Part shown: piece by piece, positions 34,097 to 41,971 of the stretch
Layout: each line of letters starts with the position of its first letter
Position numbering within the stretch: position 1 is the first letter of the stretch
Origin: Eubacterium sp. CAG:274
GTDB taxonomy: Bacteria > Bacillota > Clostridia > Lachnospirales > CAG-274
Length of the DNA: 57,600 nt
Assembly: GCA_000432155.1 (NCBI GenBank)
Contig: FR888491.1
Location: forward strand, 1-57,600
Reading direction: 5' to 3'
Notes under the pieces: generated by a model
What the model saw: only the letters and a program-made list of their open reading frames with translations
Database searches by the model: none
What the model was told of the DNA's origin: nothing
Made by a program: the position numbers and the translations under genes

Positions 34097-35205
34097 TAGT
34101 TACACCCCATATTCTCCATAATTTTCACTACCTTAGTAAATTCCTCTGTATTAAGTCCATCTCTCAAATTGTAAAAAAGCTGTTCGAAGCTATGTTTTTC
34201 ACAATTTTCTTTCAAGCTATCCATTTTACCCATAATACTATGGAAAAACAGATTTTTCTTTGTATCATCAACCATATGTTCAATAATTACCTTTGCTCTG
34301 TCTGCCTCTCTCAACTTAATTGTGTTGTTTTCTTTGGCAGCCTCCTCAAAGTAATCAATATCAAACACCTTTGTATTTTCTATTTCTCCTATGCCCTTAT
34401 CAATATCAAAAGGCACAGCCAAATCTATAAACAATCTCTCTTTGTTACTTAAATTTTTAAGCTGACCCTTTGTAACAGTATAATGTGGTGATGCTGTTGC
34501 ACTAATTACAACATCAGCCATATTTATGTAATCATATCTGTTATTGAAATCAACCCATTTTACTCTATCATTATTGGAATTAGTAAGTGCATTATGTACT
34601 CTCCTAGTTCCATATATATTTATATTTTCATTAGCTGAAATATTTTTAAGGACTATATTGCCTATTACACCTGTAGCACCCATTATAAGTACATTTTCAG
34701 CATTAAAATCAAATACCATATTTGCAACTAAAGTACCTACAGACACAGCGGTTTTAGAAATAAGTGTATCTGTTTTTATTTTCTTTGCACAAGTAATTGC
34801 ACCTAAGAAAATATGGTTCAATTCATAGTCTAATTCAAAATTATTATGGGATAAATAATATCCGTCTTTTACCTGTCCAAGTATTTCGTCTTCCCCTAAA
34901 ATCATAGATTCCATACCACAGGCCACATTGTATAAATGCTTTATAGCACCATTTCCCACAAAAACATTAACATGCTTTAAAAGCAATTCTTTATCAATAT
35001 TTTTGTGTTTGCACCATAAATCCTGTACTTTATTAAGGTTTGCCATATCTCCAGATACATATATTTCCACTCTGTTACAAGTAGAAACAATTACTGTAGG
35101 CATATTAATCTCTGATATATAGTCTAATATTTCTTCCTTTGAAAAAGCAAATTTCTGTCTTATTTCAACAGGGGTCATCTTATAAGTAATACTCAAACAA
35201 AGCAT
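34096..35205 (-). CDS. hemA: Glutamyl-tRNA reductase
   Basis: A 369-residue NADPH enzyme reducing glutamyl-tRNA to glutamate-1-semialdehyde, first committed step of tetrapyrroles. The catalytic Cys is in VSTCNRVEIYVSG, the substrate motif is GMESMILGEDEILGQVK, and the Rossmann domain reads VLIMGATGVIGNIVLKNI. The protein is slightly shorter than the usual ~420 residues, mainly in the C-terminal dimerisation helix. Being inside a B12-riboswitch operon is notable, as it ties entry of carbon to cobalamin need. Confidence 0.95.
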   Translation of the reverse strand: MLCLSITYKMTPVEIRQKFAFSKEEILDYISEINMPTVIVSTCNRVEIYVSGDMANLNKVQDLWCKHKNIDKELLLKHVNVFVGNGAIKHLYNVACGMESMILGEDEILGQVKDGYYLSHNNFELDYELNHIFLGAITCAKKIKTDTLISKTAVSVGTLVANMVFDFNAENVLIMGATGVIGNIVLKNISANENINIYGTRRVHNALTNSNNDRVKWVDFNNRYDYINMADVVISATASPHYTVTKGQLKNLSNKERLFIDLAVPFDIDKGIGEIENTKVFDIDYFEEAAKENNTIKLREADRAKVIIEHMVDDTKKNLFFHSIMGKMDSLKENCEKHSFEQLFYNLRDGLNTEEFTKVVKIMENMGCN

Positions 35206-35209
35206 ATTT

Positions 35210-35896
35210 TTACTCCTTAATCAATATAGTAGTAAAATAGCTACTATTTATTTCATCATTTATGTTTTTTACTATTTTTTCATTTTCAAGACCACAATTT
35301 TGAACAATAGAGGCCTTGTTTTCAATATTCTTTTCTTTTATAGTTTCAATTACATTTTCCAGTTCTGATGCACTTTTCATAATTACCTTTGTGCCTTCTT
35401 CAGCCAACAATTCATCTACACCCTTATAGCCTCCTGGAATAATAATCAAAGGCTTTTTGCGTGTAGTAAGACTTTGTTTCAACTTAGCTGCTGCTGCACA
35501 AAAACTAGGTACACCGGGAACAATTTCACATTCAAAACCACTTTCGCAAATAATATTCATAATATAGCTAAATGTGGAATAAACAGAAATATCTCCAATG
35601 GAAAGCATAGCCACATCATTACCATTATTAAGCTGTTCAATAATTTCATTGGCTGACTCATTATGGCTTTTGTCATTAGCCTTTGCACTTTTAGTCATAG
35701 CAAACTGGGCATATATAATTTTCTTGTTTGATAAATCAACTGCACCTTTTACTATATCTAAAGCCATTGTATTTCCTTGAGGTGTTATGGGTGTAGCAAT
35801 AACACTACACCCATTAATAACCTTTACAGCCTTTAAAGTAAGAAGTTCGCTATCTCCCGGTCCAACACTTACACCGTAAAGTTTTCCTTTTTTCAT
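35210..35896 (-). CDS. cbiL: Cobalt-factor II C20-methyltransferase
   Basis: A 228-residue SAM-dependent methyltransferase of the anaerobic corrin ring pathway. The N-terminal LYGVSVGPGDSELLTLKAVK is typical of CbiL/CobI, and VAMLSIGDISVYSTFSYI and VPGVPSFCAAAAKL are family motifs. CobI acts on precorrin-2 in the aerobic route; the neighbouring CbiK chelatase supports the cobalt-early CbiL role. It overlaps cbiK by 4 bases (ATGA). Confidence 0.93.
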   Translation of the reverse strand: MKKGKLYGVSVGPGDSELLTLKAVKVINGCSVIATPITPQGNTMALDIVKGAVDLSNKKIIYAQFAMTKSAKANDKSHNESANEIIEQLNNGNDVAMLSIGDISVYSTFSYIMNIICESGFECEIVPGVPSFCAAAAKLKQSLTTRKKPLIIIPGGYKGVDELLAEEGTKVIMKSASELENVIETIKEKNIENKASIVQNCGLENEKIVKNINDEINSSYFTTILIKE

Positions 35897-36642
35897 AACT
35901 CTCTCCTAATATGTTCGCAATAAATTTCTCTTATTGGCAAATATTCTCCTACGCCTTTTAAGACAACTTCTACATTTCTGCCGACATTTTCCATAACACT
36001 TTTCCAACTGTCATCATCATCGCCTGCCATATCATTTACAGCGTGGTCGCCTGCAACTACCATAAAAGGCACAAGAACAATATTCTTAAAGTTTTCTGTT
36101 TTATTTAAAACATCATAAATATCTGGTTTATTTTCAACTGTACCCACAAAAATATTATGACTTTCCAAAATATCAGATAATTTTAAATAAACATCATTGG
36201 CTCTGTGTTCTGTACCATGTCCCATAAGAATAACAGCCTTTTCAGTATCTCCATATTCCTTAATAAGGAAATCAGATACATTTTTATAGTCATTTTCATT
36301 CCACATTAGTGGCTTGCCTATTTTAAAGCTACCGAACTTATCCTTACAGCCCTCAGCCATTGACACAAGTTTGTCATATTCCTCTCCCGGAATAATATGT
36401 GTAGGCTGTACAAACACATCTGTTACACCCTGAGCTGACAACTCCTCTAAAGCTGTAACAACATTAGGAATTATGATACCTCTTTTAGCAAGGTTATTCA
36501 TAATTACCCCACTTGTAAAGGCTCTTTTTACAATATAATCAGGAAATTCCTTTGCAATCTCCTTTTCTATTGCTCCAATAGTTTTTTCTCTAGTTTCGTC
36601 AAAACTTGTACCAAAACTAACAACTAATATTGCTTTTTTCAT
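35893..36642 (-). CDS. cbiK: Sirohydrochlorin cobaltochelatase
   Basis: A 249-residue class II chelatase inserting Co2+ into sirohydrochlorin. The N-terminus KAILVVSFGTSFDETREKTI is diagnostic of CbiK. Metal-binding His residues are seen in MGHGTEHRAN and VAGDHAVNDMAGDD. FVQPTHIIPGEEYDKL is also typical. No signal peptide, so cytoplasmic. It sits directly after the cobalt-uptake ABC genes, with 4-base overlaps on both sides. Confidence 0.95.
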   Translation of the reverse strand: MKKAILVVSFGTSFDETREKTIGAIEKEIAKEFPDYIVKRAFTSGVIMNNLAKRGIIIPNVVTALEELSAQGVTDVFVQPTHIIPGEEYDKLVSMAEGCKDKFGSFKIGKPLMWNENDYKNVSDFLIKEYGDTEKAVILMGHGTEHRANDVYLKLSDILESHNIFVGTVENKPDIYDVLNKTENFKNIVLVPFMVVAGDHAVNDMAGDDDDSWKSVMENVGRNVEVVLKGVGEYLPIREIYCEHIRREL

Positions 36643-37418
36643 TTCAATTCTCCGTAATTCTTCTTTAATTCTTCTATACTTCTTGGGTACTTGCTATAAT
36701 CGTTATAGCCCATTACCTCCATAGTCTGCCAAAGTATAGGTTTCCTTAAATTCGCTTTTTCTATTATATCATTTTTTTCAAAAATTGCATAGTCACCATC
36801 AGCAATAATATTTCCATTATTAAATATAATAAATCTGTCTGCCCATTCATATGCAAAATCTATATCGTGAGTAGAAATAACTATTGTCTTGTCCAGTTTA
36901 TTTATAGTATTTTTAAACTTTTCTATATTTGCTGGGTCAAGACTTGCTGTTGGCTCATCAAAAAATATTATTTCTGTTTCAAGAGCAATAATATCTGCTA
37001 TTGTTACTCTTTTCTTTTCGCCACCACTTAAATAATAAGTAGGTCTGTTTCTCATTTCTTCCAAATTCATAGCTGAAATGGCGTAGTCAATTTTTTCCTT
37101 TGTCTGTTCTTTTGTAAAGCCAAAATTCATTAAACCAAAGGAAATTTCCTTTTCTACAGTATTTCCAATTATCTGTGTATCTGCATCTTGAAATACAAGA
37201 CCTACATTTCTTCTAAGAGTTTTAGGCTCATAATCTCCATTAAAACTTACAGCATTTTTAGTTTTGTAAACACCGTTGCAACAGAGAAAGAAAGTTGTTT
37301 TTCCTGAACCATTGTTACCCAATATTGCAATTTTTTCGCCCTTTTCAATTTTTAAATTTATATTATTAAGGGCAATATGGTTTTCGTATTTATAAGTCAA
37401 ATTTTTTATTTCAAGCAT
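36639..37418 (-). CDS. cbiO: Cobalt ECF transporter ATPase
   Basis: A 259-residue ABC ATPase energising cobalt uptake. Walker A LGNNGSGKTTFF (about residues 34-45), Q-loop GLVFQDADTQI (with the ECF-type 'D-x-x-x-Q'), signature LSGGEKKRVTIADI, Walker B IIFFDEPTASLDP and switch His STHDIDF are all intact. It works with CbiQ, whose gene overlaps by 13 bases, and with CbiM/CbiN. Confidence 0.95.
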   Translation of the reverse strand: MLEIKNLTYKYENHIALNNINLKIEKGEKIAILGNNGSGKTTFFLCCNGVYKTKNAVSFNGDYEPKTLRRNVGLVFQDADTQIIGNTVEKEISFGLMNFGFTKEQTKEKIDYAISAMNLEEMRNRPTYYLSGGEKKRVTIADIIALETEIIFFDEPTASLDPANIEKFKNTINKLDKTIVISTHDIDFAYEWADRFIIFNNGNIIADGDYAIFEKNDIIEKANLRKPILWQTMEVMGYNDYSKYPRSIEELKKNYGELK

Positions 37419-38326
37419 AAACTAACTCCTATTAAAACTATAACATATACTACACAACTAGCTACTTCCTTAAATTTCACTTTACTATTTTCATTATAAA
37501 AATTCAAATCCCCAACATAGCCTCTTGATGTCATAGCATCAAAGGAATTATTTGTCTTTTTTAAAGCATACAAAAACAAATTTTTACCTATATTTGAATA
37601 AGTATAATATGAATTTTTATAGCTATCGTAACCACCTCGGCTAGTAGCTGATATAGTCATATTGTGGAGTACATCCATAAGCATAAAAATAAATCTATAA
37701 ATCAAAAACATAAGCTCTACAACCAATTTAGGGCATTTTATACTGTACAAAACCTGTATAATATCAGCTATAGGAGTTGACATTGATATTCCATACAGAC
37801 AGCTGACAGCACCCATACTTCTGAAAAGCAACTCTATACAACGGTATCTGCTACCGAAATTTATATAGAAATTTAAAACTTTTATAGAATAGTCATTTAT
37901 TGGTGTTGATGTAAAGTTAATGGCTATTGTTATTGTGCTAAGCATTATAAAACAAAGAGGTAAAAGCATGGCATAAACATAGTCCTTTAAATTAATACCA
38001 CCTACAAGTGTTGTAATTATTGCCATTGTGATTATAACAAAAAGAGAGACATAAATATTCTCCATAAATACACAATAAAAAAGCACAAAAACAAAGAAAG
38101 CTGTTTTTATATATGGATTTACAAATCGCAATTCAGAAAAATAGCTATAATAATCTATTTTCAAATGCTTATGAGTAAAGGAAACATAAATAGCAGACAT
38201 AGCAAAAATAATACTACATATAACTATAAATTTTATACTGTATTTTCCACTAAACATAACAAAAACATATGCAAAAGACAGAAGAAAGAAAAATACAGCC
38301 TTTATCATTTTAAATATTAAACTCAT
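37406..38326 (-). CDS. cbiQ: Cobalt ECF transporter transmembrane subunit
   Basis: A 306-residue membrane protein with five to six TM segments in the N-terminal two thirds. Two coupling motifs of EcfT/CbiQ type contact the ATPase: SATSRGGY and DAMTSRGYVG, normally A-R-G, here S-R-G. A final TM segment lies at the C-terminus. It is somewhat longer than typical CbiQ (~225-270). It lies after an intrinsic terminator that follows cbiN, so its expression may be lower than that of cbiMN. Confidence 0.93.
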   Translation of the reverse strand: MSLIFKMIKAVFFFLLSFAYVFVMFSGKYSIKFIVICSIIFAMSAIYVSFTHKHLKIDYYSYFSELRFVNPYIKTAFFVFVLFYCVFMENIYVSLFVIITMAIITTLVGGINLKDYVYAMLLPLCFIMLSTITIAINFTSTPINDYSIKVLNFYINFGSRYRCIELLFRSMGAVSCLYGISMSTPIADIIQVLYSIKCPKLVVELMFLIYRFIFMLMDVLHNMTISATSRGGYDSYKNSYYTYSNIGKNLFLYALKKTNNSFDAMTSRGYVGDLNFYNENSKVKFKEVASCVVYVIVLIGVSLCLK

Positions 38327-38360
38327 AATTTTTCCTCTTTAAAGCATACTTAAAGTATAC

Positions 38361-38389
38361 AAAAATGTGCTTTCTTTTCAGAAAGCACA
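38361..38389 (-). terminator. Intrinsic terminator between cbiN and cbiQ
   Basis: A minus-strand 10-bp stem TGTGCTTTCT/AGAAAGCACA with a tetraloop is followed by TTTTT, in the 69-base gap inside the cobalt operon. It would cut part of the transcripts after cbiMN. Confidence 0.82.
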
Positions 38390-38395
38390 CTAATT

Positions 38396-38680
38396 CTATT
38401 TATTGTATTTTTTTCTAGCTACAAAATAGCCAAAACCATAACCAATAATTAAAGCACCAAAAGCACCCTGTAAACAGAAAAGTAAACTTTCAGTTTCGCC
38501 ACCTGGAGGTGTGAGAATACTTTCTGCCCATGGTTCATAATCTGGATTAATATCAGAAATTACAGCCTCTGCCTTATCATCGGAGCCACCAAATTCACTA
38601 TCTTTAATAGTAGCAAGAGGGACAACTGCAATAACAACACATAAAATTAAAAGTGCAATAACCAATGTACTTTTCTTCAT
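38396..38680 (-). CDS. cbiN: Cobalt ECF transporter subunit CbiN
   Basis: A 94-residue protein with two membrane segments (residues 5-24 and about 68-86) enclosing an outside loop. The loop has the typical FGGSDDKAEAVISDINPDY and PWAESILTPPGGETESLLF. The loop of CbiN inserts into CbiM during cobalt loading. The ATG overlaps the cbiM stop (TAATG). Length is standard. Confidence 0.95.
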   Translation of the reverse strand: MKKSTLVIALLILCVVIAVVPLATIKDSEFGGSDDKAEAVISDINPDYEPWAESILTPPGGETESLLFCLQGAFGALIIGYGFGYFVARKKYNK

Positions 38681-39429
38681 TATTTTTCCCCTCCTGTAAA
38701 TGAAATAGCCTCAAGTTCAGGCTTAGCATAAGTTTCAAGACCAATTACAACAACTACTGAAAGAATACCTTCAATAATTGCAAGAGGTACCTGAGTTACA
38801 GCAAAGATACCTAAGAACTTAGCAGCAGATGCTAAAACGCCACCTACTTCACTTGGGTAAGCTAAAGCAAGCTGGAAACTTGTAACACAGTATGTGAAAA
38901 GGTCACCTAAAGTACAAGCTAAAAATACGCCTACCATTTTATTTACCTTTAAAGCCTTGCATAACTTATAGATACCATAAGATAAGAATGGACCTGCAAT
39001 AGCCATACTAAATGTATTAGCACCTAAAGTAGTAAGTCCACCATGAGCAAGTAAGAGTGCCTGGAATAAAAGAACGATAATACCGATTACACTCATTACA
39101 CTTGGTCCAAAAAGTGTAGCACCAAGACCAGTACCTGTAGGGTGAGAAGAAGAACCAGATACACTAGGAATCTTCAAAGCAGAAAGAACAAAAGTATATG
39201 CACCTGCCATAGCAAGGACAATAAGAGATTTTCTCTCTTTTGTTACAATCTTTCTGAGGCTGATAAAACCAGCAACTAAGAAAGGTATACAAACTACACC
39301 CCAAGCAATACAATGTGCCTTAGGTAAATAACCCTCCATAATATGCATTGCGAAAGCACTTTGTGTTACACCAAAGACTGAAGCAAAAACAACTGAGAGA
39401 GTCAACAACAGTTTCTCAATTTTTTTCAT
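38680..39429 (-). CDS. cbiM: Cobalt ECF transporter substrate-binding subunit CbiM
   Basis: A 249-residue membrane protein with seven or so TM segments. A signal peptide (residues 1-26, ending AFA) is removed so that the mature protein starts MHIMEGYLP. This N-terminal Met-His plus a later His form the Co2+ site, and SSHPTGTGLGATLFGPSV is conserved. The start at 39429 has AAAGGAG. An ATG at 39474 in frame lies in the riboswitch terminator stem and is rejected. First gene of the riboswitch operon. Confidence 0.96.
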   Translation of the reverse strand: MKKIEKLLLTLSVVFASVFGVTQSAFAMHIMEGYLPKAHCIAWGVVCIPFLVAGFISLRKIVTKERKSLIVLAMAGAYTFVLSALKIPSVSGSSSHPTGTGLGATLFGPSVMSVIGIIVLLFQALLLAHGGLTTLGANTFSMAIAGPFLSYGIYKLCKALKVNKMVGVFLACTLGDLFTYCVTSFQLALAYPSEVGGVLASAAKFLGIFAVTQVPLAIIEGILSVVVVIGLETYAKPELEAISFTGGEK

Positions 39430-39451
39430 ATTTTTCTCCTTTTTTCTGCAT

Positions 39452-39474
39452 AAAAAAATGCCCCAAAAGGGCAT
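39452..39474 (-). terminator. Expression-platform terminator of the cobalamin riboswitch
   Basis: Minus-strand ATGCCC and GGGCAT with a short TTTTG loop are followed by seven T's, about 80 bases after the B12 box and just before the cbiM ribosome site. This indicates control by premature termination when B12 is bound. Confidence 0.82.
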
Positions 39475-39489
39475 AACAAGACCGTTGCA

Positions 39490-39715
39490 GAAGTCTTATT
39501 TGCACCTACTGTTAGTCCGACAGTATTGCATTTGCCTCTATTTCAAGGCACAAATACAGGCAGGTCTTCTGACTTAAAGCTATAGTCTGTTTTGCCTTCC
39601 CCTGTGTAACCAAAGTGGCACATAAACAGACAACCTATCACAGCGGCGGTCCCGTACAGAATTTTCATCTGTTTCCCTATTCTCATACATTTCAGTATGC
39701 ACCTGTAAATCTTGT
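39490..39715 (-). promoter_or_regulatory. Cobalamin (B12) riboswitch
   Basis: The minus-strand leader carries the B12 box AAGTCAGAAGACCTGCC (39559-39575). It also carries the upstream core GGGACCGCCGCTGTGA and the GGGAA element in the usual order. The terminator at 39452 follows. It controls cbiM and, by gene order, the whole run to hemL, a set that makes precorrins and imports cobalt. Start and end are approximate. Confidence 0.95.
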
Positions 39716-39722
39716 TGACAAA

Positions 39723-39751
39723 ATTGTATCATATATTACATAATATGTCAA
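39723..39751 (-). promoter_or_regulatory. Promoter of the cobalamin operon
   Basis: Minus-strand TTGACA (39746-39751), 17 bases, TACAAT (39723-39728), placing the transcript start just before the riboswitch aptamer. The -35 ends one base after the stop codon of the DUF3006 gene. Confidence 0.75.
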
Positions 39752-39967
39752 TTATCCAAATATATCATCAAGCAATTTATCAACTTCTGCTTTTCTTTTT
39801 TCAGTTTCTGAAACATCTATTGTATAGACACCATTTTCTTCCACAATACAATCGCCGTCTTTTACTCCCTTTGGAAGTAGAGAAACATTGACTTCTGAAA
39901 ATGTCATATCCTCGTTTTCACAAACTGCTATATTTTCTTCTATTCTATCTACTATATATTTTTTCAC
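39752..39967 (-). CDS. DUF3006 family protein
   Basis: A 71-residue small beta-rich protein: YIVDRIEENIAVCENED, then LPKGVKDGDCIVEENGVYTID, and an acidic helix at the end. This matches the DUF3006 pattern (I-V-D-R-x-E-x-x-x-A-V-x-E). Members are usually found next to secreted metallo-beta-lactamase or ComEC-like genes, as here with 15 bases between them. Function unknown; pairing suggests a regulatory or partner role for the MBL protein. Confidence 0.88.
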   Translation of the reverse strand: MKKYIVDRIEENIAVCENEDMTFSEVNVSLLPKGVKDGDCIVEENGVYTIDVSETEKRKAEVDKLLDDIFG

Positions 39968-39982
39968 AATAACACAACCTTT

Positions 39983-41155
39983 CTATGCAGGATTGCAAAT
40001 TTTACAAGGAGAATATCCCTGTGAAATTAAATCCGCAATTTTACCAACATAAGTTTTCTTATTTTTCTCTTTCATTTGAGAAACAGACCTACAATTTGGC
40101 TTATGTATTTTGTGAGTATTAGTGTTCAACACATATGTAATGCTTACAGACTGTGGAACACTTGTTGAAGTTGCTGTACCAAATCCATTAACTGAGCCAG
40201 CACCTGTTGTATTTTTGAGAACAGACTGGCTTGTGCAGGGAGTGGCATCACCTCCACCATTGGCATCAGTACTATTATTAGTGCTATTATCGTTACTACT
40301 ATTAGCACCATTATCAACACTACCATCGCCAAAAGACAATGTTTTGCCATCACTTGTAATAATTATACTTCCGTTTAAATCTGTTCTGTAAACAGTTGCA
40401 CCAATTTTAGAGAGAGCCTCAAGTGTTTTCTGCTTTGGGTGACCATAGCTATTGCCTGCACCTACTTCTATTACAGCATATTTAGGCTGAACCTTATTTA
40501 AAAATGCTGAACTAGAAGAAGTTGTACTACCATGATGAGATACCTTGTAAACATCAGATTTAAGTGTCTGACCACTAGCTACAATGTCGTTTTCCTCTTC
40601 TGTTTCAGCATCGCCACAGAAAATAAAGCTATTATTTCCATATACCAATCTAAAGGCTACAGAATCATTATTCATATTTTTAGTATCATATTTTTTAGGA
40701 CCTATAATAGTAAATGTACTATTACCTAATTTGTAACTATCTCCTATTTTAGGTTCAATAGCTTTAATACCTTTTTGCTGAATAACCTTTAACATATTAG
40801 TATATGTTGCTGTAGTATTATTTACCTTTGGCATAATAATATTACTAACAGGAAAAGTATTTAAAACCTCTGACATACCACCAATATGGTCTGAATGAGG
40901 GTGTGTAGCGATTACATAATCTAATTTTTCTACCCCTCTTGATTTCAAATAATTTACAACAACAGTACCTTTGTCCCTTTCCCCTGCATCTACAAGCATA
41001 AACTGACCATTACATTCAATAAGCTCTGAATCTCCTTGACCTACATCAATGTAATTTACAATAAGTTTATTACTTGATGCCGTATCTGCAAATACTGTCA
41101 TAGACAATAAGCAAATAAGAAAAGCAACAAGAAAACTTTTCATAAAGCCTTTCAT
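39983..41155 (-). CDS. Secreted ComEC-like metallo-beta-lactamase-fold protein
   Basis: A 390-residue protein with a signal peptide (residues 1-23). Residues 30-270 form an MBL-fold domain like the C-terminal domain of ComEC/Rec2: YIDVGQGDSELIE, DAGERDKG, and the metal motif HPHSDHIGG. FCGDAETEEE and VSHHGSTTSSS follow. A Ser/Asn-rich linker (about 275-310) leads to a C-terminal Cys-containing module (HKIHKPNCRSV...YSPCKICNP) of the kind seen in many secreted clostridial nucleases. Likely an extracellular nuclease or phosphodiesterase; the substrate is uncertain. It is paired with the DUF3006 gene. Confidence 0.9.
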   Translation of the reverse strand: MKGFMKSFLVAFLICLLSMTVFADTASSNKLIVNYIDVGQGDSELIECNGQFMLVDAGERDKGTVVVNYLKSRGVEKLDYVIATHPHSDHIGGMSEVLNTFPVSNIIMPKVNNTTATYTNMLKVIQQKGIKAIEPKIGDSYKLGNSTFTIIGPKKYDTKNMNNDSVAFRLVYGNNSFIFCGDAETEEENDIVASGQTLKSDVYKVSHHGSTTSSSSAFLNKVQPKYAVIEVGAGNSYGHPKQKTLEALSKIGATVYRTDLNGSIIITSDGKTLSFGDGSVDNGANSSNDNSTNNSTDANGGGDATPCTSQSVLKNTTGAGSVNGFGTATSTSVPQSVSITYVLNTNTHKIHKPNCRSVSQMKEKNKKTYVGKIADLISQGYSPCKICNPA

Positions 41156-41186
41156 TTTTTCAACTCCTTTAAAAATTTATATATGC

Positions 41187-41211
41187 AAAAAGAGGTAAAC
41201 AAATTTACCTC
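41187..41211 (-). terminator. Terminator after the 41228 lipoprotein gene
   Basis: Minus-strand GAGGTAAA/TTTACCTC stem with a four-base loop, then TTTTTG, 16 bases after the stop codon. Confidence 0.82.
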
Positions 41212-41227
41212 CTTTTAAGACATAATA

Positions 41228-41884
41228 CTATCTGCTCACTAATTGAGATGTATTCATAGTTTCGATTATATTGCCAGTTTCTTCGTCAATATAATTTATA
41301 TCTACAGTTGCATCTTTCTGTGGCACACCCTTGAAAACCTGATATGTAGCACTATCCAAATAAAGCTCAATAGCTGAAATGGTTTTTTCCATTCTTATAT
41401 CTTTTTTGCAATAAATGTCAAACTGATTTAATTCATCATTAGCCTTTACATCAGAAATAGACGGATATTTTTTGTTATCGGTTTTAATAGTTTCCATACA
41501 TTTTTCTAATTTTTGCTTTAAACTATTGACATATTCATCGTATTTTTCTACGGACATATCAACTATAACAGCCTTTGTGTCTGGGTCAATAATTATATTT
41601 TCCCCGCCCCAAGACTTAACTTCATTCTTTATATCTTCCTCGTTTTCATTTACACCGAAAAAGTCCGGCGAAATTATAACTCTATACATTTCACCATTCC
41701 TTTGAACCTTAACATTAATATCAACACCTTCCTTTAGGTCTTTGCCAAAAGTATCAGTAGTCAATTCTGATGATGTTTCTTCTGATTGACTATGTATCTG
41801 AGTTGCGTCAGTATTAGTAGCTGTAGCACAACCACTAAAGAGCAAACAAGCCAACAAAGAACCCAAGAGCAAATGTTTTCTCAT
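41228..41884 (-). CDS. Hypothetical lipoprotein
   Basis: A 218-residue protein with a lipoprotein signal and lipobox FSGC (Cys at residue 19), then a Thr/Ser/Gln-rich linker and a compact alpha/beta domain (about 55-200). It has no Cys-based or catalytic motif that I recognise. The domain holds VKVQRNGEMYRVIISPDFF, KAVIVDMSVEKYDEYV and a last strand pair. The ribosome site AGGGGG forms part of a long-range hairpin with the end of the upstream transcript (41892-41950). Own terminator follows, so it is probably a single-gene unit after the efflux operon. Confidence 0.75.
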   Translation of the reverse strand: MRKHLLLGSLLACLLFSGCATATNTDATQIHSQSEETSSELTTDTFGKDLKEGVDINVKVQRNGEMYRVIISPDFFGVNENEEDIKNEVKSWGGENIIIDPDTKAVIVDMSVEKYDEYVNSLKQKLEKCMETIKTDNKKYPSISDVKANDELNQFDIYCKKDIRMEKTISAIELYLDSATYQVFKGVPQKDATVDINYIDEETGNIIETMNTSQLVSR

Positions 41885-41885
41885 A

Positions 41886-41950
41886 AAAAACCCCCTGTTC
41901 AGAGTATCTTCTCATAATAAACCTTAGGTTCATTATACACTAAACAGGGG
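41886..41950 (-). terminator. Terminator of the efflux operon, overlapping a ribosome site
   Basis: Minus-strand CCCCTGTT (rc of 41943-41950) can pair with AACAGGGG (rc of 41892-41899), followed by TTTTTT just before the lipoprotein ATG. The loop of 43 bases holds AACCTTAGGTT and a TATAAT. The 3' arm is also the ribosome site of the next gene, so pairing would both end the operon and hide that site. Confidence 0.5.
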
Positions 41951-41971
41951 TTAAATACAAGCTATTTTGTT

